Assembly (NCBI GenBank): GCA_009760855.2
Contig: WPIO01000097.1
Location: forward strand, 900,001-962,000
Direction of reading: 5' to 3'
DNA from: Cristatella mucedo
Taxonomy: Eukaryota; Bryozoa; Phylactolaemata; Cristatellidae
Length of the DNA: 62,000 bases
This document shows positions 35,190 to 47,300 of the stretch, piece by piece. A program made the translations under genes and the position numbers. Numbering within the stretch: position 1 is the first letter of the stretch; the number at the start of each line of letters is the position of its first letter. The notes under the pieces are model-generated. The model saw only the letters and a program-made list of their open reading frames with translations, made no database searches and had not been told where the DNA came from.

Positions 35190-35306
35190 ATGGGCGACGA
35201 TAAGAGCGACGTCGGGCCGAGGAGCTCGTTCGAAGCCTACAGAGCGGAGGGCGACCTGCTGTTCAAGCAACAAGAATTCAGGAAAGCCCTAGAGACCTAC
35301 AACCTG
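35190..35306 (+). CDS. ODAD4: ODAD4 exon 1
   Basis: 117 nt, 39 codons from ATG at 35190, preceded by AAAA and followed by donor GTAGCG (weak at +5). Encodes MGDDKSDVGPRSSFEAYRAE and GDLLFKQQEFRKALETYNL, the first TPR helix pair. Confidence 0.93.
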
Positions 35307-38300
35307 GTAGCGACGGCGGCGGCGGCTCGCTCGCGCGCGCGAGGCGGCGACGTCCGACGGCGGGCGTCCCCGCGCCTCGAGAATGACGCCGCGCCCGCGG
35401 CGGTGCTGGCGAGCACTTTATTTTAAAGGCCCTGGAGCTGCGACCGGAAGATCGGAACTGCCTCGTGGCGCGCTCGAGGTGCTACCTGCAGCTGGGCGAC
35501 TCGGCCAAGGCGCTCAAGGACGCCGACGCCTCGATGAAGGACGACGTCACTTTCTTTCGGGTAAATTCGCCGCCGCCTCTATTGCTCCGGCCGCCCTTGG
35601 CGTGCGGCAGTCGTGGCGCTCACATCCGGGATGCTGCTGCTGCTGCGGCGGCGGCGGCAGCTCCTCGTGCGATTTCAGGGAATTCTGTGCAAGGCGGATG
35701 CGCTGTACTTTCAAGGCGACTTCGAAATGGCGTTGGTATTCTATCACCGGGGCAACCGGCTACGGCCGGAGCAGCACGAGTTCCGGCTCGGAATACAAAA
35801 GTGCCAAGAAGCGATCGACAATAGCGTGGGAAGTGAGTCGGCCCTGCCGCTGCGTCGAGAGGCGCCGCGTCGATCGCGCCGCCTCGGCACTCGCTCGGCC
35901 GCTAGGCGAGCGGCGGTGAACGAGCCGGGTAAACGCTCCATTGCTAGGCCCGGACCGAGTAAAGCTGGAGAACAAGGGCGACTTGTCGTTTTTTCACAAG
36001 CCTCAGGAAGACGAGGTGAGAGGCGATTTCCGTCGTTTGCACTTCCCGGTCTTTGCTCCGCTTCCGCGTGCAATTTGGTGTGCCATGCTTCAAACAAATT
36101 CATCAGGAAAAATAGTCGCGTGAAAGCACATTCCTGCATCCTGAAGCCTGCCATCCCAGCAGTGTAGTGGAACACTCAAACTCGACGCTAGCTTCTTAGC
36201 GCCAACGGGTCATTCGTCTGCCGTTAACTAGCCTGGTCGTCGAGGGTTAGTTGCAGAGGATGCCACAGCTTCGACGCCTTAGTTCTTGGCAACTTGGCGA
36301 TTTCTGGCTTCTAACCGGGTTAATTAAACACAGCATTCATATAATCAGTCTGTGGTCTAGTGAAGGTTGATTATAATGGCTTCATTGAAATCCTACTTTA
36401 ATTGATTGATTTTCAAAGAATGGACAAAATGTGAGCTCTCACCCGATTATTTTGTCCACGATGATGCTGCTGTCAGTCATGTGGAGTGAAGTGACTCAGA
36501 TACACGCATCACCCAATCTGAGTCATAACTGGAATCTTCGGTGCGGCAAACTAGGAATTCAACATTTATCAGCAATTTCAAAAGAAACACTCGTCAATCA
36601 AAAAATTACAAAACAAAGTGGCTTTTAATCTTCAACATGTACGCTACGATTTTACGCTCAGTCCCTAAGGACCATGCATGGCGTTCTTAAAAGACATTTA
36701 TACGTTTTTCATTGGGAACTTAGTTAGACCGTTCGGCATGAAAACGGTTACAAATAATTTGTGTTATCTGTACAATATGCGTTCGTCTCGAGACAAGTAT
36801 TTTCGACCTGGTCAATGGATAATTTCGCCTAGCCCTAGCAGAGCATCAAGGGCATTCGAAGCGGAAGCACGGAATGCGCAGTGAATGCACAGCTTCCTGT
36901 CGGTCATGGGGGAGGGACTGAATCCAGAAAATCTCCGACGCCGGGCAAAACGTCCAAGCACCTAATCGCGTCCTACAGACACTATTCATAGTGAAATAGC
37001 ACCCATTGTAGCAGATGTGATTATATGTTTTTGCATTCTCAATAATAACGCTTCACTGGCTATACTATTTTCATCTCTGCACCCCTCATCTGCTTTGCGG
37101 TACTTCGGACCGCTGGCAAGTATCAAGGAGTGGCCGAAGCATTTAAAAGCACTGCCATGTGCATCTTCGCTAAGCAGCATTCGTATGTAATTCGAAAAAT
37201 TGGTAGTAATAGTATTAGTAAAGCATTTCTGTAACCCCTGAGAGGAAACAAAGCGTGTTCGAATTCAGCTCGGCCTGCTTGTGGTCAAAACCGGTGGCCG
37301 CAATGAGCTGAAATCCTCTTGTCCTAGCAAAAGAAGAAGAAACCGGGATTCACCAGGCCCATACGAGGGGTGAAGGTTGAAGAGAAAAAGGTGCGCCCCA
37401 TCAGCAGCAGTAAGGACAAGACCATTAAGCACTTACTTGGAGATCTCTATGCCGACAGAGCCTTCTTGGAGCAGCTGCTGAAGGAAGAGGGTAAGAACCG
37501 GCGGCGACGGGCGGACGCCAGCCAGCGCCACAAACCCGCAACCGTTCCGTTTGCCTTTTGCATGCGCACTCGCTGTACGCGAACGTGGCCTCTCATCCTG
37601 AGCAGGTGCGCGTAGCGTAGCGTACGCGCGCGCGCCCCGCGTCCAAGTCGCTCTCCAAAGCTTGCCACGCTCGCGCGGTAGGCGCGCCTACTCGTGCTCT
37701 GTGCACTGTGCTTTGCTCGCGTGGACGGACGAACTATACTGAATGGTGCGTCGCGATTATATATAGCAAAGGCGCCGGCTAGGGTGCCTGCAAGTACTCT
37801 GCACTGTGGCATGCTGCGACGGAGCTTGTGAAGGCGAGACGGCTGAAGTTGGGGGGGGGGACTACGAGCCGGAAAGTGCTCTAATTAGCGCGAGAGCTCG
37901 ACGAAGGAAGGAAGGAGAGCGAGCGCGAGCGTGCGTGTCTCCCATCAGCCGCTGCTCTCAAGCGAGCAGAGGAAAGAAAAAGAGGCTTGAATTTCAGGGA
38001 TGCGAATAGTCTGCGAACGAAAGATGAGGGATGCGTCTCAAAAGCAACTTCGCGACAGCGAGCTGTTCGCTTTCCGCGAAGCCACTGCAAGAGCGGTCCA
38101 CTCGTAGCTAGGCGGTACCTCGGAAAGTGGAGTGAACTGGCGAGAAAAGTGCCACTTTGGAATGAAAGGGAAGAGTAATCAATTTTATTTGAATTAATCT
38201 TGTGCCGACATTCGCTCCTCATTTGACCATCGCCTCGCTGGCGATGCCAGAACTCCATTGCTGTAAGTTGGGCGACAAGCAAGCGTCTTGGGACGTCCGG

Positions 38301-41300
38301 GTAGGCGCTCCAAAATTCACGTGGAGAGACTCGGTATGCGTGGCATAAGTTGGCATTTGACCTTGACCATTGATGCGATGAACAATCTGTCCTGTTCTAA
38401 GCAGCCCTGGCAGAACATTTGAGGCGCCCTCGCCAGAATTTCCCCCACTAAAGCGCTCCCACCAGAATTTCAAAATCTTAAGAGAGCTTACACGTGATGC
38501 CCTTAAACTGTTTGTATCGCTGCCGCTTGTCGACTCAGGGTTGTTATATTATCAATTGAATACTGATAGGGCAAATGTCTTCTCAGAATACTTGCCTACG
38601 CTCTCTGACCTCGTCGGAACCTGACTGTTTTTTTTAGGAAATATTGGAATGCTTTATTTATATCTTCGAGGTGAGATACTAGTGACTTTGTTGCTCTAAG
38701 CGAGCATTTTGATTGGTCTACCCAATGAATTAGGTATTAAGGCATGTGGACGTAGCTTTGCTCTCTCAAATGAAACGTCTTATGTCTTACTTTCTGATTT
38801 CACATACTATGGAAGTGCAGTAGGTTTATAGTGCCTGTGCTTGTAGTCCATTTTTAAAGCCAACGAACTAGGCCTACGTTGAATTTAGTGGTAAGTGTAT
38901 GGCCACCAGTAACTGACGTCTCCCTGCATCCAAGTAACATAACATATTTGAAAGGTTCGACGATCCGTCAAGCAGCAGCAGATCTGTCAAAGCAGCAACA
39001 ACACAGGCAGACACATACCTGCATACCGTACATCATCGTTCATACTCCCAGCTTGTACTACTCCTTCTTTTGAGGTGACGTCTGCTAACCTATTGCACCG
39101 AGTGCAGTTTGCTTGAGCACCATGCACTGGCACTATTTTGAGTGAGTGAATTGTTCACTTACTCGGCGGCAGTAGATTGTGCACCTGAGCGCCCAGCTAT
39201 CCAGATCCATAGCCCTAGCGCTCCCACTGACCAGAGCCGCTCCGTCGGTACTAGGTTAGATGTGATAATTGGCGATTTGTCGGCCATTCCCTGTATGCCC
39301 GGAAAAACTTGACACGCAGGCATGCCCGAACACACCTACACCCGCTCACGAGCAAACACGAAAGGACACTCACTTAAACAAAATTTGCATTTATTTTCGT
39401 GATACTTACTAGTTGCCGCTGCTTCTTTCGTCGGCGATAGTCGAGGCTTATCCAAGCAAGCCTCGTGGTTGGAGTCTCGAGAGGTTGGAGTCTAACCAGC
39501 GTGCTTGGACCGGCCCGGCCCGGCCCGGCTTTGGTTTCTCTAGATGCCAAGGAGAAAAGGACCAAGGCAGGAGAAGCCATACACAAGCTCCTGCTGGACG
39601 GCCTCAATTACCTCGATACGAGGACGGACTTCTGGCGACAGCAAAAGCCGATGTATGCCCGAAAACGGGATAGGGAGATTCAGCGAGCCAGCTTTGCCAA
39701 GAGGAAAGAGACAGATCCTGTTAAATATGTCCTCAAGAGCCTCACGGAAATTGACGAGGGTAAGTCTGCTTCGCCATGCTACTCGCAGAGGTACACACTT
39801 CACTTGTACATCGCAAGCGAAATCTCCATAGTATCGTATCTTCTGTTCGGGAAAAGACCATTGGCTACTCAAAGGTGCTGACCTCCCGGTCTTTGTCTAA
39901 GTTGAGTGGAATATGACAGCTCCTAGGGGCTTGATCGGGACCAATTAGGTCGTGGCCACGGCTGTTCAGGCAAATGCTGTGGTAAGCCGGCACCGAAGGA
40001 ACAGAAGATTCTAAAGACTCGGATTACTATTGGTAGATTACAAGATTCTGATTACTAAGCCCCCCCCCCCAGCTTACGCTCTTCTGATGTGACCACTGAC
40101 CTTCTCATCTGAGTCAACCTGGTTATTACTAGTAAGGGGATATAATGTGGAGGGTGAAGGAAAGAGAAAATAATATAAATTATAAAAGGAATAAATTGCT
40201 ATAACACCCTAAGAGGGCTAAAGTATGCTGGAAAGTAAGCATGGCGATTGGTTAATGGTAGCGTGCACAGTATCAGGATTCGTGAGCACACCTGGGACGA
40301 CTCATTCGGACAGACCAAATGCTGTGAGGAAGAGGTAGGTTTCTAGCTTTTTTAGATCTCAAGTAAGGGGATATCGGGACGCCAGTCGGGACGGAGTTCC
40401 AATCTGAAGCTAATAGATCCTCCTGGTGAAGTGGGTGCCAGGAAATGTAGGTATGGCAGGCAGCATTGTTATGGGGGGGGCGTGGTAAACGACGCCATGT
40501 AGATAAGTCGAATAGCTCGCAAGCGACGTCTTTCTAGTTCCAGGAAAAACTGGCTGCCTTTCATACCTTCGTGGATCAGCACGTGCTACGATTTAGAAAT
40601 TAGCCAAGCACTAAAATTGCAGCTATCGTTTTCGTCGGCCCCAGATCTTCAACAGCAACAAGAAGAGCTCCTGCTAGCAATTGTGGGTGACAGTCCGGCT
40701 GTACATGTTAGGTAAAAGGTACCAAGGCAAGGCTCCCATTCTCAACAATTCAAGATATGCCTGGCCAGCAAATATTCAACGATTTGATACTATTAATCTG
40801 TGATTTGTTTTCCTGGTTTACTTGCACTTATAGTCAAGCTTGTTTAACGGTGCCATCCAAGGGACCAGTCAACAACTGTTCTTGTGCAATGGTTGCTCGA
40901 ACTTGATGGCTAGCTCAAAAAGTGCATCCTGGCCAAGAAGAATAAGAATAAGCAGAATAAGAAAGAATAAGCAGGCTGCAATTCTACCAAGTACAACAGG
41001 GCCTGCTTTAAAAAAAATTCCAATTCAGATTGGCGTCCCTACAAAATGGCTATGGGTTGTGAACTATTTATTAATACCAGTCATAATTTCCATCAGTACA
41101 AGTGGTCGGAAAAATCATCGGTTATTGACAAAGTGGCACCATCCTTGAAAAAAGCTGTTACATGAGATCCAAAGAAAGCACGACGTGGTACAAGCAGATT
41201 TACACATTCTCCCACATGCTGCCTCATCATTTTGTGAGAAGGCAAAATCCTGTCCAAATATAACTCATCATTATCGCCTTCTTGCTCTGCATTCATACTT

Positions 41301-44300
41301 GCATGCCATGCTCGTAAACAGGGTTTGTTGGCTTGTGATCATGATGATGGCTTCCTACCGTTCCAGCACAGTCACAGAATAAGTACTCGGCCAGCTTAAA
41401 GCTGTGCAAGCAGGTGCTGCGCACCGTGGAGCGCTGGTCCAACAGCGATCTGCCTAACAAGGTCGAGGTCCTTGCAAATCTACAGAGCTACATGGGCAAT
41501 GCCTATCTCGAAACTGGTGAAACCGAGAAAGCACTTGAACACCATCAGATGGATCTGAGGCTGGCCGAAAACTAGTACGGCTAGTTGTCTTGGCACGCGC
41601 TTGCAGTTATGCAAAGCTATGCTTGCTCTCGGTTGCAGCGGTTCACATGCAGCTTTGCCCTGCCTGCAGTAGTCCGGCGACTCCTGATAAATTGTGTTTT
41701 GGCATCAATTAGTAGTCTCACAAAGCTCCTGCACAAGTCTGTCTATAACTTTTTTAGTTCAATGGACGATGCAAGATCCAGAGCAATCGACAACATCGGT
41801 CGGGTATATGCACGCAACGGGAGATTCGAGGAGGCAATTAAAATGTGAGTTCAGTCGAGCATGCAGGCGCTTGCTTGCTTGCTCGTGCAGCGATTGCTGG
41901 CTGCAGTCACCATGTGATGAATCGCCTTCTGTTATACCATACCGCCTGTGGCTGCATTAGACCAGTGGCTAGTCTAAGCAAGATTACAACTACCTTGGTC
42001 GACCTATAAGTTATGGTTTTCAGCCTGCTGAAACAGAAGACTTAAATATGCACAGAGTGTAGTATGTGCTGCTCAGTGACATCCTTCCCATAGCCTTCAC
42101 CACTGTCTTCCCACATAGAAGGACATGGACTATGTGCACAACGTTGTCTTGCTTTGCATTTGTTTCCTTTCGAGTCAGTTTACCAAGCTCCGGCACCCCT
42201 GCACAAAATATTAGTAAGGAAAGTTACCGGTGGAAGGAGGTTAACAGCTGGTGCCAGAGAAGAGTCTAGATTCGCACACATGCTCCTTGGCCAGCTATGG
42301 CCGACTTCGTTAGGATAAAGTGAATGCAATATAATAAATAATAAATATATATATATATATATATAATGTATATAATATAATAAATAAAGTGTTGCAGCCC
42401 TAACCAGACCAAGTTGTCCATCGTCATCACTTTTTAATCAGATAACAGGTTCTGTTAAGGACTTCTGGCAGCCCTTTTTACTTTTTGATTTGTCGTCGGA
42501 CCTGAGACATTGTAGCTGTAGTTACCAGCTGGAGCAGGTACAGTTTATCACACCTAAAGAAGGCAGTCTCTTAGTGAAAGTTGCCAAACCTCTGCCCCAA
42601 CTTCTGATGATATGGTAATCATGGTGGGCTGTAGTACATGGATCAGGTGGGTGTGCTTAAGCCTCTAAGCAAAACTTTAGCCATGCTGGTATTGTATTCA
42701 AGTGCACATAATAATAATATTAATACATTTGCTGAAGCACCCTCAGAGAACTCAATCTCTTTCTAGGCACTTTACAATTGCTGCAAAGGAAGTACGATCG
42801 ATGGATTAGTGGTAGCATACTCAATAAACAACAATAATAGCATGGTTAGGGGTGACATGCACATGGTCAGCGTTGCAAGTGTGGTGGTTAGTGGCAGCAT
42901 GCAACAGTGTCAGCACCCATAAGCACATAAAGGACGAATCACAGGGACCCACTAAATGCTGGCATAAATAGATGCGTTTTTAGTTTCTTTTTAAATGTGA
43001 ACAAGTCAGGAGATGTGCCGCAGGTCGGGAGTGAGTTCCGTGCTTTGGGAGCATGGGAACTAAAGGCATGGTCTCCAAAGGATTTGAGGTTTGCACGAGG
43101 TATTGTTAAACACTAAGATTCCGAAAAGCGGGCAGAACGATGCTTAGCTTGGTGGGTCCACATTATCTTCTTTATATAAGGTCATAAGTTATACAATGCC
43201 CCCTTTTCCTTATCCGTTTCTTAGCTTCATGTACAGGTGTTTGTCCGCTAAGGTGTTTACATTGGGATGTGAGTAAGCAGATTAGACCTGTATGGGAATC
43301 TTGAATTACACATATCAAGGCCACACGTTACTAGGATGTAGCCACTCTAGTATACTGAAAGTGTTAATATAGCAACGGGCTTTCAGACTAGCCACCAACT
43401 CACTATTTCATCGGCTTGGTATTCAAGTTCCTCGAACTGGCATAAGGGGAGGCATCTTATAAACGGCATGCCGAATCGACATAGTTAAGAATGTGGGTGC
43501 ATATATGTTGGAAGCAAGACAAGACCCCGATCACCAATTCACTGACTGCATCCTTTGGCTGTGCTTAGCTAGCGTACGTGAGGGCTTGCTTACTCATTCC
43601 TATGGGTACCAAGGACGACTTCTTTTTGCTTGCCGGACTTGCTACTTGTCTAAAGTGATCTGTGATCAGTGGCTGCCAGCAGACGAGGCATTAGCAGACC
43701 ACAAATAAGATCTTCAGCTCTTGTCGGGCTTTGACCTCGGATTCATTCGAGTCGGCTCCACATAGTGGTCCAATCGCCATGCTAGCTTCTGTTGTCGACC
43801 TAAAAACCACCCGTGACCATGTCCAAGAGGAGAGCTTATCGCGAGAGATGATGATCCACACGAGCTATGGACCACCACTCAACCGAGATGTGCAGCCCGT
43901 CAGATCCAGTGGTTGCTGGGGGGGAGGGGGGAGGGTGGTACCCAAGCCCCAAGCTCTCAGGCTCCCAACTGCAAGTCAGTGAGCAGCCGTTAGTCTGCAT
44001 CTGATGAGCCCCACCCGAGTCGTGATACTCGACCCCTTGACTTAAGGGGACCGGTATTTTGCACTGTGCAACAGCTCGGCCATTTTGCTGCTTGAGCCTT
44101 ACTCTTGCACCTACTGCTCTTGCTCACTGCTCCGCCCTCCCCCTCCACTGAATGCAGCACGCTGAAGCTTTGCCCCTGAAGCTTTGCCTCGCTTCGTCGT
44201 CGTAGATGGGAGGGCAAGCTGCCGGACAGCAAGAGCCTCCTGGAGAGCACGTGGCTGCACCACGAGATAGGCCGCTGCCAGCTGGAGCTCGGCGCAGCCG

Positions 44301-47300
44301 CCAAGGCCAAGGCCAGCGGCGAGAAGGCTCTCCAGTGCGCTCAGCAGGCCGACGACGACATGTGGCAGCTGAACGCTAGTGTGCTGGTGGCGCAGGCGGA
44401 AGGTTGGTCGGCTCCGGCCTCACGTCAGCGACAGCCGCCGCCGAAGCGCCCATGCTTTTGCCTCAAAAAAATTGAGCACCACACACACCCGCAGTCGCTC
44501 GAACAGCAGATGTCCCTTGAACCCTCAAAGTTTTCTCGCTTCGGTGCCCCTTCCTCTGCATGTCGTGAGCTTTGTCCCAAGCCTCGCCAGTCGTGCAGCG
44601 CCTCGAGGTCAAGGATTCTGTCGCTGCCACGCACCTCGGTGCGACTTGCCAGGTAGTACAGAGGTCTGCAGAGCGATACGGGTGGCCGAGAGCAGCCTGA
44701 TCGCAGCCGTAGCAGCAGGTGACTAGGTGGCTGGGAAGAACCCGGCTGCAGCTGCTGCGCAGCAGCAGCTGAGCGCCAGGGACTGCTCTAAGTTTAGTGA
44801 GCGTGGAGGCACTTTCGTTGGGGGTGCTGGCAGAGCTGGGGCATCCCAGTACTCAATGCCCACCGTGCCGTGAACTGAATTGGGCCAAGTGACATCCGAG
44901 CCGACAGCCGAGGTCGTGATGCGGACGCCCAGCGGTCTTTGGTGTGCTTTCCTTCAAACGGGAAGGATATGGGTGTCGTGGTCACGTGTCTGGCTTCTCG
45001 TGAGTTTCAGCCTGGCCTTCACGGCTGATTGCAAGGGTCTCACTAAGCCGTACCTCTGCCCACGTGACCTAGCCTCCCCTTTCCCCATGTAGGCATGCAG
45101 TTAAACTTTTGCTATCACGGCTTCAATACCACCCGTATCACCGTCGGCTGTTAACGGAGAGCCACCCAGCTCTGCCTGCGCACAACAATCTCTGTCTCAC
45201 TGCTGTGCATGCAACGGGCGTCCGTGCAGCTTGTGACCTATCAAATGTGAATCTCCCAAGTGGATCCCGTGCATCGTAGCATGCAGTACACGATGAACAA
45301 CCGCCGGGATCATCATTGAATTGCTGCAGTTGTTGAGTGGCTGGCTCTTAGCCAGGCTGCTTACGGTGCTTGCACTTCAGGATCCAGAGTCAGCACGAGT
45401 CCTCGAAACCCGGCCAGCCAATAGAGGCACGATAGCCGATCCGGCTCTTCTCGGGCTCTTCATAGTGAGGCTGCTCAATCAGCTTTACATTTCTATGCAG
45501 CTGAAGCAGACAGTAAAATCTGTCACTGCAGGCAGGGCAGCCACCGTCTCGTCACGGTAGGCTGCCCTGCCTTCAGTTTGATATGCAACAGACCATGTCG
45601 TGAAAAGAAATCCCGGCTGTGATTGTGACTGCTATAGGATGCATTCTAAAGCCAGCCGACCGACCGACCGAACATAAGCATCTATCAAATGTAGCCACTG
45701 CGATAGATAAGGTGGACAAAGAATGGGCCTACGCTAGCCAGGCAGGCAACGGTCGTCGAAGTGCCGTGCTCGGTTGTGAATCGATCCGCCTGCCTTAATG
45801 AGATGCCTACACGCCGACATGTGTACCACTGTAGTCAAGCTATAGGTGCTGCTGCCGCCGCTCCTTAAAAAGGCTTCTGTGGCGCCTTCAGAGAGGGCTT
45901 CAGCTTGGGCAATCCTTTCCCTGTGCACGCTGCTGGAACAAGTCTGACTCGTGCATTGGTCGTAGGCTGACACATGGCCATATGCATTGCATCCACGTGG
46001 CGACATTGTCGAAAGGCCATTTGAGCCAACTGCTGCCTGCCAGCGTTTCCGTTTTCGATCGCACTTCGAGCCGCTCACTAACCGGCCTCTTGTCGTCTGC
46101 AGTAAAACTGGGAAATTACGCTGCCGCCACGGACGCATTCCACCGGTCTCTGGACATGGCACGGCTGCAGAGCGACAAGGCGGCCGAGCTGGCCATAAAG
46201 AGAGCGCTAGAGGACATCAACAAGAAGCTGGTCGCCGGTAGCAAGAGTAAGTACGAGCAGCAGCAGCTGTCAAATGAAGGAGCTGCCTGCTGCCTTGGGG
46301 GGTGTAGTCTGCGGCGGTGCTTGCCACGCCCGATGCTACCAAGTTCGCCCAGTCACGTCTGATTTCGAAAGCTGGGGCACGGGCAAGGCAGCTCTTTGCT
46401 GAAAGGGCTAGGATGGATGCCGGTTGAGCAACGGATACAGAGCAAAGTTCTTTTACTGACCCACAAGGCCTGCCACGGCTTGGCTCCTTCGTACCTAGCT
46501 GAACTGCTGCATCAGTTTCAGCCTGTTCGCTTCCTCAGGTCTTGTGTGGACAATAAATTAGCTGTTCCATTCCCCTCTTTAAGGCCGTTGGCGACAGACG
46601 CTTTAGCTCTGCAGGTCCTAGACTGTGGGACTCGCTTCCACAATTCTTACGTAGCAACGACAACTACTCTCCTACTGCCGACTATGGCTCATCCTTTTCA
46701 GCGGTCCTGAGCTGCTACTGTAGGGGCTCGTGGGCTCGCGATGGCGGTATGACGAAGAGTGAAGCCCAGTCGTGGCGTGTTCGACGACGGCTGTATTACA
46801 TAATATAGCAGCCGTCGTGGTGCTGCTCTGGAGCACGTGGTGTTAAGAGGGAGAAGAGACTGGATAGCGTACGTGCAGGCCGATGCACAGGCAGAAAGTG
46901 AATTTCGCGGCAAGGAACACATCACGTGCCGGCAAGGAGCGCCCGTTGGACGGACGGAACGTCGGCTGGGGGCGGAACCACGAGACGGCAATGACACGCC
47001 CACACTACTTCCATGCTACTCACTACCTGAATTGCTCTCCTGACTCTGCTATGCTTTCCAGTTTCTCTTTGTTGACGAAGTCTGTTGGCTACCGAATGCG
47101 TACCGAAAGCTGCTTAGGCTGTGAGTGCGCTATACAAAACTCTCCTGCATAACAACCACATGGTCTATATGACTTTGTGGAGTTACAGACGGAGATACAT
47201 TACAGCTGTGCTGAACGAAGGAGCCGAGGCTTTACGAGCAAGTCAGCACTAGCTTTGCATGAGCCAGGTGCTCTAAGCTGGCCAACCCTTCCTGTTTTCC

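Larger units (their letters stand above)
41845..44205. other. ODAD4 intron 8
   Basis: 2.4 kb with an AT-rich dinucleotide run at 42335-42383, a minus-strand family B element at 42705-43150 and a G-rich stretch near 43919-43935. The rest is unassigned. Confidence 0.6.

Noticed and set aside
35383-36175. Overlapping 140-190 codon ORFs on both strands around ODAD4 exons 2-4
   Set aside because: Shadows and intron read-through in GC-rich DNA; the true exons are fixed by homology and splice phase.
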